This document shows positions 18,288-30,891 of a DNA stretch of 64,000 bases, piece by piece. Made by a program: the position numbers and the translations under genes. The stretch's first letter is position 1, and each line of letters begins with the position of its first letter. Where the stretch lies: NCBI GenBank assembly GCA_035429805.1, contig DAOMFL010000008.1, positions 1 to 64,000 of the forward strand, given 5' to 3'. The notes under the pieces were generated by a model. The model was not told the DNA's origin and did not search any database. It was given only the letters and a program-made list of their open reading frames with translations. The DNA comes from JALORV01 sp035429805 (GTDB lineage Bacteria; Pseudomonadota; Gammaproteobacteria; Burkholderiales; Burkholderiaceae_F).

Positions 18288-19412
18288 ATGGAGTTCATCA
18301 AGAGCAAGGACGCGGCACCGACGCGTCGGAAGTTCCTGTCTAAAGCGGCCGCGGCCACCGCGGGCACCGCGGCGCTGGGGTTCCCGATGGTGTCCAGGGC
18401 CCAGACCACAGCCTTCCGCTTCCAGAGCACCTGGCCGGCGAAGGACATCTTTCACGAATACGCACTCGACTTCGCGAAGAAGGTCAACGACATGTCGGGT
18501 GGCCGGCTGAAGATCGAAGTGCTGCCGGCCGGCGCAGTGGTGCCGGCGTTCCAGCTGCTCGAGGCGGTTGCCAAGGGCAACCTCGACGGCGGCCATGGCG
18601 TCGTCGCCTATCACTACGGCAAGAACTCGGCGCTTGCGCTGTGGGGTTCGGGGCCGGGGTTCGGCATGGATCCGAACATGCTGCTGTCGTGGCACTACTA
18701 CGGCGGCGGCAAGGAACTGCTCGAGGAGATCTACAAGGCGACCAACTTCGATGTCGTGTCGTACCTCTACGGGCCGATGCCGACACAGCCGTTCGGCTGG
18801 TTCAAGAAGCCGATCGCCAAGGTCGAGGACATCAAGGGCATGAAATTCCGCACGGTCGGCCTCGCGGTCGATATCTACACCGAGCAGGGCGCGGCCGTGA
18901 ATCCGCTGCCGGGCGGCGAGATCGTGCCGGCGCTGGACCGGGGTCTCATCGATGGAGCGGAATTCAACAACGCATCGTCTGACCGCGTGCTCGGCTTCCC
19001 GGACGTGACCAAGAACTGCATGCTGCAGAGCTTCCACCAGAGCACCGAGCAGTTCGAGATCCTTTTCAACAAGGCGAAGTACAACGCGCTGTCGCCGGAT
19101 CTGAAGAAGATCATCGACTATGCGACCGAGGCCAGCAGCGCCGACATGAGCTGGAAGGCGATCGACCGGAACTCGAAGGACTACATCGAGCTGAAGAAGG
19201 CCGGCGTCGCCTTCTACAAGACGCCCGATGCGATCCTGCGCAATCAGCTGGATTCGTGGGACAAGGTGATGGCGAAGAAGTCGGCCGAGAACCCGCTGTT
19301 CAAGAAGGTGCTCGACAGTCAGCGCGCCTTCGCGCAGCGCGCGGGCCAGTGGCAGAACGACTACCTCGTCGATTTCAAGCTGGCCTGGAACCACTACTTC
19401 GGGCGCAAGTAG
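18288..19412 (+). CDS. TRAP transporter solute-binding protein (DctP family)
   Basis: Periplasmic ligand-binding subunit of a tripartite ATP-independent transporter. The N-terminus has a twin-arginine signal (TRRKFLSKAAAATAGTAALG, residues 12-31), so it is probably exported folded. The 374-residue body has the family landmarks (FRFQSTWPAKD, IKGMKFRT, NNASSD). The sequence resembles the binding proteins for alpha-keto acids and related carboxylates, but the ligand cannot be fixed from sequence alone. A GGAG Shine-Dalgarno (AAGGAGACTTT) precedes the ATG. Confidence 0.93.
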   Translation: MEFIKSKDAAPTRRKFLSKAAAATAGTAALGFPMVSRAQTTAFRFQSTWPAKDIFHEYALDFAKKVNDMSGGRLKIEVLPAGAVVPAFQLLEAVAKGNLDGGHGVVAYHYGKNSALALWGSGPGFGMDPNMLLSWHYYGGGKELLEEIYKATNFDVVSYLYGPMPTQPFGWFKKPIAKVEDIKGMKFRTVGLAVDIYTEQGAAVNPLPGGEIVPALDRGLIDGAEFNNASSDRVLGFPDVTKNCMLQSFHQSTEQFEILFNKAKYNALSPDLKKIIDYATEASSADMSWKAIDRNSKDYIELKKAGVAFYKTPDAILRNQLDSWDKVMAKKSAENPLFKKVLDSQRAFAQRAGQWQNDYLVDFKLAWNHYFGRK

Positions 19413-19434
19413 GAGCGGCTGAAGGCAAGGGCAC

Positions 19435-19456
19435 CGGGGCGCCAACGGGCGCCCCG
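19435..19456 (+). terminator. hairpin between TRAP binding-protein and membrane-subunit genes
   Basis: Perfect 9-bp stem CGGGGCGCC (19435-19443)/GGCGCCCCG (19448-19456) with an AACG loop, followed by CTCTTTGTT. It lies 22 bases after the dctP stop and just before dctQ. It probably acts as a partial terminator or an RNA-stabilising structure that gives more binding protein than membrane subunits. Confidence 0.6.
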
Positions 19457-19478
19457 CTCTTTGTTCACCGGAGTCGCC

Positions 19479-20102
19479 ATGCAACGCTGGTTATTGGCAG
19501 TGGACCGACTGTCCACATGGCTGGGGCAGTTCTTCGCCTGGGCCATCGTGGTGCTCACGTTCGGCGTGACCTGGGAGGTGTTCTCGCGCTATGCGCTGAA
19601 CAGCCCGCACGACTGGAACCTGAACGTGCAGATCATGCTGTATGGCACGCTCTTCATGATGGCGGGCGCCTACACGCTGTCGAAGAACAACCACGTCCGT
19701 GGCGACGTCCTGTACGGCTTCTTCCGGCCGCGCACCCAGGCCTGGATCGATCTGGTGCTTTATTTCGCCTTCTTCCTGCCCGGCATCGTCGCCCTGACGT
19801 GGGCCGGCTGGAGCTATGCGATGGAGGCGCTGGCCATCCGCGAGAAGACGTTCTCGGCCACGCCGCTGCCGCTGTATCCGTTCAAGTTCGTCATACCGAT
19901 CGCCGGCGGAATGCTGCTGCTGCAGGGGCTGGTCGAGATCGTGCGCTGCGTGCGGTGCATCCGCGATGGTGAATGGCCGTCGCGCATCGAGGACGTCGAG
20001 GAGGTCGACGTCGACAAGCTCAAGGCCATGGTGCACGTCAAGGACGAGGACATCGCTGCGCTCGACAAGTACGTCAAGGCGCAGGAGGAGTCCGCAAAAT
20101 GA
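19479..20102 (+). CDS. TRAP transporter small permease (DctQ family)
   Basis: A 207-residue membrane protein with four hydrophobic segments and the DctQ signature region (TWEVFSRYALNSPHDWNLNV). The ATG at 19479 has GGAG just upstream; an earlier TTG in frame is less likely. The C-terminal 45 residues are charged and cytoplasmic (rich in Asp, Glu and Lys), longer than in minimal DctQ proteins. It overlaps the large permease gene in ATGA, so the two are translationally coupled. Confidence 0.92.
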   Translation: MQRWLLAVDRLSTWLGQFFAWAIVVLTFGVTWEVFSRYALNSPHDWNLNVQIMLYGTLFMMAGAYTLSKNNHVRGDVLYGFFRPRTQAWIDLVLYFAFFLPGIVALTWAGWSYAMEALAIREKTFSATPLPLYPFKFVIPIAGGMLLLQGLVEIVRCVRCIRDGEWPSRIEDVEEVDVDKLKAMVHVKDEDIAALDKYVKAQEESAK

Positions 20103-22051
20103 GAATCCGCAAGGAACTGTGGTTCGGCTTCATCCTGATGGGGCTGATCCTGCTCGGCATCGCCATCGTGCTGCTGCGTGCCGATACCGTCACGAGCGGC
20201 CATTACGGGCTGCTGATGCTGGCGCTGATCGTGGTGGCGATCATGCTCGGCTTTCCCACGGCATTCACGCTGATGGGCATGGGAATGATCTTCACGTGGA
20301 TCGCCTACGACGGCGACTGGCACAAGACGCTCGACCTGATGGTGCAGGCGGCGTTCAAGGTGATGAGCAACGACGTGCTCATTTCGATCCCGCTGTTCGT
20401 CTTCATGGGCTACCTGGTCGAACGCGCAAACCTGATCGAGAAGCTGTTCCGCTCACTGCACCTATCTCTGGCCCGCATCCCGGGCTCGCTGGCGGTGGCC
20501 ACGCTCTTCACTTGCGCTGTGTTCGCGACCGCAACCGGCATTGTCGGCGCCGTGGTCACGCTGATGGGCCTGCTGGCGTTCCCTCAGATGCTGAAGTCCG
20601 GCTACGACATCAAGCTCTCCGCAGGAGCCATCACTGCCGGCGGCTGCCTTGGCATCCTCATTCCGCCATCGGTGATGCTGATCGTCTACGGGGCGACGGC
20701 CGGCGTGTCGGTGGTTCAGCTGTACGCGGGAGCATTCTTCCCGGGAATCATGCTGGCCGGTCTCTACATCGGCTATGTGATCGTGCTGGCGATCTTCAAG
20801 CCGAATCTCGCGCCGCCGCTGTCGCAGGAGGCGCGCAGGATCAACCTCCCTGCACTGACACAGCGTGTCGCCGACGGGTTCTCCAACCGCGCCGTGCCCG
20901 CGCTGCTCAACGCGCTGAAGGGTTCAAGGAACCTCGACGTCCCGACCGGCTATCTCCTGAAACAGCTTGGCATTGCGCTGGTGCCGGCGATCCTGTTTGC
21001 GCTGGTAGCGTTCGGAGCCTACGAGTTGGTCACGATGCCAGCGGAAGCCCCTGCGCAGGTCCAGTCGATGGGTGGCGGCGTGGCAGAGCCGCCCGGCACG
21101 CTACAGGAGCCTGCGGGCAGCGGGGGACTCGCCGAACCGCCGGGTGCGGGCGGCGTACAGGAACCACCGGGAGCATCGCAGGGTGTGAAGGAGCCGCCGG
21201 GCACAGAAGGCGGTGGCGTCAAGGAACCGCCTGCGGCGGGCGGACTGCGTGAACCGGGCTCGACCGGTCAAGCTGCGGCGGCGGCCGCGCCGCGCGTGTC
21301 GGCACCCATGGGGTACTGGATCGGACTCGGCGTCGGCGCCCTGATGATGGTGGGCCTGTACGCGTTCATGACGTTCCAGCGCCTCGAGATCTTCAAGATG
21401 TTGCTGACCTCGTTCTTCCCGCTGGTGGTGATGATTCTGGCGGTGCTCGGATCGATCGTGCTCGGACTGGCGACGCCGACCGAGGCAGCAGCGGTGGGCG
21501 CGTTCGGCGGCTTCGTGCTGGCAGCGGCCTACCGGCAGCTGACGCTGGGCGTCGTCAGGGAAAGCGTGTACCTCACCGCGAAAACGAGCGCCATGGTGTG
21601 CTGGCTGTTCGTCGGCTCGGCAATCTTCTCGGCGGCGTTCGCCCTGCTGGGCGGGCAGGAGCTGGTCGAGAAGTGGGTGCTGTCGATGAACCTCACGAAG
21701 ACGGAGTTCCTGCTGCTGTCGCAGTTCATCATCTTCATCCTCGGCTGGCCGCTGGAATGGACCGAAATCATCGTCATCTTCATGCCGATCTTCATCCCGC
21801 TGCTGGACAACTTCGGCGTCGATCCGCTGTTCTTCGGCCTGCTGGTGGCGCTCAACCTGCAGACGGCGTTCCTGAGTCCGCCCGTCGCCATGGCAGCGTT
21901 CTACCTGAAGGGCGTCAGCCCGCCGCACGTCACGCTGAACCAGATCTTTGCGGGCATGATGCCGTTCATGGCGATCCAGGTGCTGGCGATCTTCCTGCTG
22001 TACTTCGAGCCGAAGATCGGGCTGTGGCTGCCGCAGATGCTCTACAAGTGA
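20099..22051 (+). CDS. TRAP transporter large permease (DctM family) with EPPG-rich insert
   Basis: A 650-residue multi-spanning subunit that carries out sodium-coupled transport. It has typical DctM segments near the N-terminus (MLGFPTAFTLMGMG, GGCLGILIPPSVMLIVYGA) and C-terminus (LGWPLEWTEIIVIFMPIFIP). DctM is usually about 425 residues; the extra length is a central region with additional hydrophobic segments and a Pro/Gly-rich stretch at about residues 321-395 carrying repeated EPPG units. The frame is uninterrupted and the start overlaps the dctQ stop. It looks like the long DctM subclass with a private low-complexity expansion. Confidence 0.9.
   Translation: MRIRKELWFGFILMGLILLGIAIVLLRADTVTSGHYGLLMLALIVVAIMLGFPTAFTLMGMGMIFTWIAYDGDWHKTLDLMVQAAFKVMSNDVLISIPLFVFMGYLVERANLIEKLFRSLHLSLARIPGSLAVATLFTCAVFATATGIVGAVVTLMGLLAFPQMLKSGYDIKLSAGAITAGGCLGILIPPSVMLIVYGATAGVSVVQLYAGAFFPGIMLAGLYIGYVIVLAIFKPNLAPPLSQEARRINLPALTQRVADGFSNRAVPALLNALKGSRNLDVPTGYLLKQLGIALVPAILFALVAFGAYELVTMPAEAPAQVQSMGGGVAEPPGTLQEPAGSGGLAEPPGAGGVQEPPGASQGVKEPPGTEGGGVKEPPAAGGLREPGSTGQAAAAAAPRVSAPMGYWIGLGVGALMMVGLYAFMTFQRLEIFKMLLTSFFPLVVMILAVLGSIVLGLATPTEAAAVGAFGGFVLAAAYRQLTLGVVRESVYLTAKTSAMVCWLFVGSAIFSAAFALLGGQELVEKWVLSMNLTKTEFLLLSQFIIFILGWPLEWTEIIVIFMPIFIPLLDNFGVDPLFFGLLVALNLQTAFLSPPVAMAAFYLKGVSPPHVTLNQIFAGMMPFMAIQVLAIFLLYFEPKIGLWLPQMLYK
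21080..21255 (+). repeat. EPPG-coding degenerate repeat inside dctM
   Basis: The coding sequence repeats units such as GVAEPPG, GLAEPPG, GVQEPPG, GVKEPPG and GVKEPPA, separated by Gly-rich spacers. It lies between hydrophobic segments of the DctM protein. The units are imperfect at DNA level, which suggests an old expansion, not an assembly artefact. Confidence 0.8.
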
Positions 22052-22073
22052 CGCCCTGAGACGTCTCGGCGTC

Positions 22074-22100
22074 GGGCGGGCGCCGGTAAGGCGCCCGCCC
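22074..22100 (+). terminator. strong hairpin after the TRAP operon
   Basis: Perfect 11-bp GC-rich stem GGGCGGGCGCC/GGCGCCCGCCC with a GGTAA loop, 23 bases after the dctM stop. No T-tract follows, so it may need Rho or act as a 3'-end stabiliser. Confidence 0.6.
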
Positions 22101-22259
22101 GGCCGCAGGAAGTGGCGGCAGGGTGGCTGGTAGTGCCGGTCCGGCCGTCATCAGATTCCGCGGACGCCGGCCCGAAGTCGAGCGAACCCGAGCGTCACAT
22201 CAGCTCCGCCGTGAAGCCGGGGCGGAGCGCATAATCCGCGCGCACTGAACGCCGCCACC

Positions 22260-23729
22260 ATGCAGGCGCTAGCGCGCTCGATCCTTCCGGTTCTCAACGT
22301 CCTCGGCTACGTCGTGCTGATCTTCGCGGGCACGATGCTGGTGCCGCTGGCGTTCGCGTTCTTCGCGCATGAACGGGCGCTGCAAGACTACGACCTGGCG
22401 CTGCTGATCACGGCCGCCATCGGCGGTGCGCTGATCCTGACCACGCGGCGCTTCCGACGCGAACTGCAACCGCGGGACGGCTTCCTGCTCGTGACGCTGG
22501 GCTGGACGGTGCTGCCCGCGTGCGCGACGCTGCCGCTGCTCTTTCATATCCCCGGTCTCAGTTTCACCGACGCCTATTTTGAAACGATGTCAGGCTTGAC
22601 CACGACCGGTGCGACGGTGCTGAGCGGACTCGACCACCTGCCGCTGTCGATCAACGTCTGGCGCCATCTGCTCGTGTGGATGGGCGGTATGGGCATCCTG
22701 GTGCTGGCCGTCGCCATCCTGCCGCTGCTCGGTGTCGGCGGCGCGCAGATCTTCAAGGCCGAGACCGCCGGGCCGTTCAAGGAAACGAAGCTCACACCGC
22801 GCATCGCGGACACGGCCAAGGCGCTTTATTCAATCTACTTCGGCATCTCGCTGGTCTGCTTCCTCGCCTACCGCTGGGCCGGCATGAGCTGGGCCGATGC
22901 CTTCATGCACATGTGTTCGACGATGGGCCTCGGCGGCTTCTCGTCGCACGACGCGAGCTTCGGCTACTGGGACTCCCCGCTGATCGAGTACACGGCGGTC
23001 GTCTTCATGACGCTCGCCGGCTTCAATTTCTCGCTGCACTTCGTGGCCTGGCGCCGGCGGTCGATCATGGCGTACTGGACGGACCCCGAGGCGCGCGCCT
23101 ACGTGCTGACGCTGGTCGTGGCCTGCCTCGCGGTTGCGGCCTTTCTGCTGCACAGGGAGGTCTACAGCGACTGGTGGACCGCACTGCGCTTCGCTACCTT
23201 CAATGTCGTGTCGATCGCCACGACGACGGGATATGCCAGCACCGACTACAACCAGTGGCCGATCTTCGCGCCGATACTGATGCTGTTCCTGAGCGGCTTC
23301 ACCACCTGCGCCGGTTCGACGGGCGGCGGCATCAAGATGATCCGCGGACTGATCCTGCTGAAGCAGGCGCGGCGCGAGTTCACCCGCATCTTGCACCCGC
23401 GCGCGGTGAATCCGGTCATCGTCGGCGACCAGGTCATCGAGAACAAGGTGATCTTTGCGGTGCTGGCGTTCATGCTGATCTATGGTGCGTCGATCACCTG
23501 GCTCACGTTCGTGCTGCTGCTGTCGGGGCTCGACGTCATCTCGGCCTTCACCGCGATCGTCGCCTGCATCAACAACACCGGACCGGGCCTGAACCAGGTC
23601 GGGCCTTCGACCAACTTCGGCGGCCTGACCGACTTCGAGACCTGGGTATGCACGTTTGCGATGCTGATCGGCCGGCTCGAGCTGTTCTCGGTGCTGGTGC
23701 TGTTCACCCCCGAGTTCTGGCGCCGCTGA
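22260..23729 (+). CDS. trkH: Trk potassium uptake channel TrkH
   Basis: Potassium-translocating membrane subunit, 489 residues. The four selectivity-filter-like loops are visible: TTTGATV, STMGLGGF, TTTGYAST and NNTGPGL. The ATG at 22260 opens into the first hydrophobic segment. It works with TrkA (16.7-18.1 kb). Its stop overlaps the next start as TGATG, tying it to a small CxCC protein gene. Confidence 0.96.
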   Translation: MQALARSILPVLNVLGYVVLIFAGTMLVPLAFAFFAHERALQDYDLALLITAAIGGALILTTRRFRRELQPRDGFLLVTLGWTVLPACATLPLLFHIPGLSFTDAYFETMSGLTTTGATVLSGLDHLPLSINVWRHLLVWMGGMGILVLAVAILPLLGVGGAQIFKAETAGPFKETKLTPRIADTAKALYSIYFGISLVCFLAYRWAGMSWADAFMHMCSTMGLGGFSSHDASFGYWDSPLIEYTAVVFMTLAGFNFSLHFVAWRRRSIMAYWTDPEARAYVLTLVVACLAVAAFLLHREVYSDWWTALRFATFNVVSIATTTGYASTDYNQWPIFAPILMLFLSGFTTCAGSTGGGIKMIRGLILLKQARREFTRILHPRAVNPVIVGDQVIENKVIFAVLAFMLIYGASITWLTFVLLLSGLDVISAFTAIVACINNTGPGLNQVGPSTNFGGLTDFETWVCTFAMLIGRLELFSVLVLFTPEFWRR

Positions 23730-24055
23730 TGCAGGCGACTGTGCGGCAGCACGGCGGCGACGCGCAGCAGCTCGCCGACGCCTGGCTCGCCGTGCATGCA
23801 GGCGAGCGATGCGCTGTCATCGTCGAGGGTGCGTTTGTTCCGCTGGAGGCACCGTCCGGCGTGACGGTCGAGCGGCTGGCGGGGGGCTGTCCATGCTGCC
23901 TTGGACAGGTGCCGCTGCGCGTGGCGCTGGTGCGGCTGGTCCGCGCGGTGCGCCCCGACGCACTCCTGCTGCTGCTCTCGCAGGGCGACCATGCAGAGCG
24001 GGTGCGGGCGCTGCTGGCTGACGGCAGCCTTGGCGTCCGGTTCGTCGTGGAGTGA
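23729..24055 (+). CDS. small CPCC-motif protein, CobW-like fragment
   Basis: A 108-residue protein starting in a TGATG overlap with the trkH stop. Its centre reads VERLAGGCPCCLGQVPLRVA, then a hydrophobic strand (PDALLLLLS). That order matches the metal-binding CxCC segment and next beta-strand of CobW/COG0523 GTPases (GCxCC), but there is no Walker A motif and the protein is about one third of the family length. It could be a reduced metal-binding relative. Function unknown; the family call is my inference from the motif. Confidence 0.75.
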   Translation: MQATVRQHGGDAQQLADAWLAVHAGERCAVIVEGAFVPLEAPSGVTVERLAGGCPCCLGQVPLRVALVRLVRAVRPDALLLLLSQGDHAERVRALLADGSLGVRFVVE

Positions 24056-24057
24056 CG

Positions 24058-24855
24058 ATGCTGCGGAAGATCGACACCGGAAAGGTCCGGCTGGCTTACC
24101 GCATCGACGGCCCGGCCGATCGCCCCTGGGTCGTCATGAGTCATTCGCTGGCCTGCGATCACTCGATGTGGGATGCGCAGATGGGCGCGCTGGGCGGGTT
24201 CCGGGTGCTGCGCTTCGACAGCCGCGGGCACGGCGCTTCCGATGCGCCGGAGGGGCGCTACACGATCGAGGACCTGGCCGGCGATGTCCTTGGACTGCTC
24301 GACGCGCTGCGCATTGATCGCTGCCATTTCGTCGGGCTGTCGATGGGCGGCATGATCGGCCAGCAACTGGCGCTGCAGGCACCGGAGCGAATCGCGTCAC
24401 TGGTGCTGGCCGATACCAGCAGCCGCTATCCCGCGTCGGTGCTTCCAGTGTGGGACGAGCGCATCGCGCTGGTGCGGTCGCAGGGCATGCAGGCCGTCGT
24501 GCAGGCAACGCTCGAGCGCTGGTTCACGGCGAAATTCAGGAACGAGCATCCGCAGGAGGTGGCCCGTATTGGCGCGCTGATCAGTGCGACGCCGGTGGCG
24601 GGCTACGTCGGCTGTGCGCATGCGGTGCCGCGCATCAATTTCACCGCGCGGCTCGCGACGATCCGCCGTCCGACGCTGGTCATCGTCGGGGCCGAGGATC
24701 TGGGTACGCCGGTGGCGATGGCGGAAGAGATCGCCGCGGCCATACCTGGCGCGGAACTGCGGATCATCGATGCCGCCGCGCACCTGTCCAATATCGAGCA
24801 GGCGGTCCGTTTCAACCAACGGCTCGGCGCGTTCCTCGCCCAGGAAGGCAGTTAG
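24058..24855 (+). CDS. alpha/beta hydrolase, 3-oxoadipate enol-lactonase-like
   Basis: A 265-residue alpha/beta hydrolase with nucleophile elbow GLSMGGMIGQ, acid in VGAEDLGTP and the His in AAHLSNIE. These features and the length resemble PcaD-type enol-lactonases, but no other 3-oxoadipate pathway gene is near, so the substrate is uncertain. The ATG at 24058 has GGAG five bases upstream. A GTG at 24052 overlapping the previous stop is an alternative. It probably belongs to the trkH transcription unit. Confidence 0.88.
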   Translation: MLRKIDTGKVRLAYRIDGPADRPWVVMSHSLACDHSMWDAQMGALGGFRVLRFDSRGHGASDAPEGRYTIEDLAGDVLGLLDALRIDRCHFVGLSMGGMIGQQLALQAPERIASLVLADTSSRYPASVLPVWDERIALVRSQGMQAVVQATLERWFTAKFRNEHPQEVARIGALISATPVAGYVGCAHAVPRINFTARLATIRRPTLVIVGAEDLGTPVAMAEEIAAAIPGAELRIIDAAAHLSNIEQAVRFNQRLGAFLAQEGS

Positions 24856-24977
24856 CGTTTACTCTCCATATGTAAGGCCTCAGGCAAGGGCTGTAATGCA
24901 GCGCCTTGAATCTTCCGCGCCGGTACCGATATTGCAACTAAGCGCAGACCCTTTGCGCGTACCACCGGAAGGACCCC

Positions 24978-25241
24978 ATGGCCCTGACTGTCATCTACAA
25001 CAGCCCGCAGTTCTGCGTATTCGAGTTCGAAGGCTCGAGCACGACCGATGGGCGAGCGACCGGCGGCTACGAGATCATGGACAAGCAGCTGCGGCGCGAG
25101 ATCTTTCTCGGCGGGCGGGATGCGGAGAACTTCCGTCGCAGCGTGCAGGAACTGATCGAACAAGGGCCGACCTCGGAGGAGGTCGATGCGTTCCTCAACG
25201 GCTTCAGCGGGCTGATGACGCAGCCCGTGGTTCTGCACTAA
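24978..25241 (+). CDS. DUF3567 family protein
   Basis: An 87-residue protein with the full DUF3567 pattern: IYNSPQFCVFEF at the start, GGYEIMDKQLRREIFL in the middle and the conserved ending MTQPVVLH. The function is unknown. The family is, as far as I know, confined to betaproteobacteria, which supports the taxonomic placement. An AAGGA Shine-Dalgarno precedes the ATG. It is monocistronic, with more than 120 bases on each side. Confidence 0.93.
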   Translation: MALTVIYNSPQFCVFEFEGSSTTDGRATGGYEIMDKQLRREIFLGGRDAENFRRSVQELIEQGPTSEEVDAFLNGFSGLMTQPVVLH

Positions 25242-25390
25242 GGGCGACGAACCGCCCGCCTCGCCCGCCACCGGCGACCCGCTTTGGAGGGGGGCTTCTA
25301 GGCAGGCCGCTGCCGCCGCAGGTGCGAGGGGCCAAAATGCCACTGACAGCTACGGCGGCCGCAATGACGACCGCCCGTTAGGGGGCATTT

Positions 25391-27034
25391 GTGGAGTTCG
25401 ACTACATCGTCGTCGGTGGTGGTTCGGGCGGCTGCGTGATGGCGGCCCGGCTTTCCGAGGATTCTTCGGTCCGCGTCGCGCTGCTCGAGGCGGGCGGTGC
25501 CAACGACAGGCTGCTGAACCGCGTGCCGACCGGGGCGGCCGTCCACATCATCAACCGCAACGCCTGCAACTGGGCATTCTCGACGACGCCGCAGGCCGGG
25601 CTGGGAGGGCGAGTCGGTTACCAGCCGCGCGGTCGAGGCCTCGGCGGCTCGTCGTCCATCAACGCGATGGTGTACCTGCGCGGCCAGCGCGAGGACTACG
25701 ACGACTGGGTCGCGGACGGCGCCACCGGATGGTCGTGGCAGGAGGTGCTGCCGTACTTCCTCAAGGCCGAGAACAACGAACGCGGCGTCAGCGGATGGCA
25801 TGGCAGCGGTGGCCCGCTCAACGTAGCCGACCTGCGGTCGCCGCACCCGTTTGCCGAACGCTTTATCGAGGCCGGTATCGAGGCCGGCCTGCCGCGCAAC
25901 GACGACTTCGCCGGTGAGACGCAGGAAGGGGTCGGCTACTACCAGGTCACGCAGAAAAATGGCGAGCGCTGGTCCGTGGCCCGCGCCTACCTGGATCCGG
26001 TGCGCTCGCGGCCGAACCTTTGCATCGAAACCGGCGCGCTCGCAACACGCATCCTGTTCGAAGGGGCGCGCGCGGTCGGCGTCGAATTCGATCAGGGTGG
26101 AACACGCCGTACGCTGCGCGCCCGTCGCGAGGTGATTCTCGCGGCCGGCGCGCTGCAGTCGCCGCAGCTGCTGATGGCCTCGGGCGTCGGTCCCGGGCCA
26201 TCGCTGCAGGGACTCGGCATTCCGGTCGTCGCCGACCTGCCGGTCGGCTTGAACCTGCAGGATCACCTCGACGTCGTCATCAACCACCGGGTCGACAACA
26301 CCGATCTACTCGGGCTGTCCCCGGCCGGCGCCTGGAAGCTGCTGCGTGCGATCGGCCAGTGGCGGCGCGAGCGCCGCGGCGTGCTGACGTCGAACTTTGC
26401 CGAAGCCGGTGCCTTCCTGCGCACCCTGCCCGAGCTGACGCGCCCCGACGTGCAGCTGCACTTCGTCATCGGCATGGTCGACAACCACAACCGCACGTTC
26501 CACTGGGGCCACGGCATGAGCTGCCACTCGTGCGTGCTGCGTCCGAAGAGCCGCGGCCGGCTGCAGATCGCGTCACCCGATACACGCGACGCGCCGCTGA
26601 TCGACCCCGGGTTCCTGTCGGCGCCCGAGGACCTGGAGACGATGGTCCGGGCGTTCAAATTCGTGCGCCGCATCTTCGCGCAACCGGCCTTTGCGCCGTT
26701 CGGCGGCGGCGACCGGTCACGGGAGCTCTACTTCAGCGGGGCGCGCACCGACGACGAAATCCGGGCCGCGATCCGCTCACGCGCTGACACGATCTATCAC
26801 CCGGTCGGCACCTGCCGCATCGGCAGCGACGCCCGCGCGGTGGTCGACCCGCAGCTGCGGGTGCGCGGCATCGGCGGCCTGCGCGTCGTCGACGCCTCGG
26901 TCATGCCGACGCTGGTCTCGGGCAACACCAACGCGCCCGTCGTGATGATCGCCGAAAAGGCCGCCGATCTGATCCGTTCCGGCGGCCGCGCCACCGCTCC
27001 GGCGGCTCGCGCGCACGAGCCGGCGCTGGCCTGA
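25391..27034 (+). CDS. GMC-family FAD oxidoreductase (choline dehydrogenase-like)
   Basis: A 547-residue flavoprotein that oxidises an alcohol group. The start is GTG at 25391, giving MEFDYIVVGGGSGGCVMAAR with the FAD-binding GxGxxG-type motif at the very N-terminus. GMC signatures follow: RGRGLGGSSSINAMVYLRG and, near residue 255, the GALQSPQLLMASGVGP segment. The active-site His lies in TIYHPVGTCRIG. The last 15 residues are an Ala-rich tail. The natural substrate is not determined; it has no betaine-pathway neighbours. Confidence 0.92.
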   Translation: MEFDYIVVGGGSGGCVMAARLSEDSSVRVALLEAGGANDRLLNRVPTGAAVHIINRNACNWAFSTTPQAGLGGRVGYQPRGRGLGGSSSINAMVYLRGQREDYDDWVADGATGWSWQEVLPYFLKAENNERGVSGWHGSGGPLNVADLRSPHPFAERFIEAGIEAGLPRNDDFAGETQEGVGYYQVTQKNGERWSVARAYLDPVRSRPNLCIETGALATRILFEGARAVGVEFDQGGTRRTLRARREVILAAGALQSPQLLMASGVGPGPSLQGLGIPVVADLPVGLNLQDHLDVVINHRVDNTDLLGLSPAGAWKLLRAIGQWRRERRGVLTSNFAEAGAFLRTLPELTRPDVQLHFVIGMVDNHNRTFHWGHGMSCHSCVLRPKSRGRLQIASPDTRDAPLIDPGFLSAPEDLETMVRAFKFVRRIFAQPAFAPFGGGDRSRELYFSGARTDDEIRAAIRSRADTIYHPVGTCRIGSDARAVVDPQLRVRGIGGLRVVDASVMPTLVSGNTNAPVVMIAEKAADLIRSGGRATAPAARAHEPALA

Positions 27035-27162
27035 TCCGGCGCGGACCCCGCGCTCATTTCCGTCCGGCATGACTTCATGCCATTGCGGTCGGGGTCGGCC
27101 GGCGATGCGGCCCTAGAATGCGAGGCTCCGCGCCTTGCCGACGGAGCCGCAGGACATCGACG

Positions 27163-30887
<3,725 letters not shown>

Positions 30888-30891
<4 letters not shown>

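Noticed and set aside
27035..27162. Possible cobalamin riboswitch before metH
   Set aside because: Only 128 bases are available and no B12-box-like sequence is visible.
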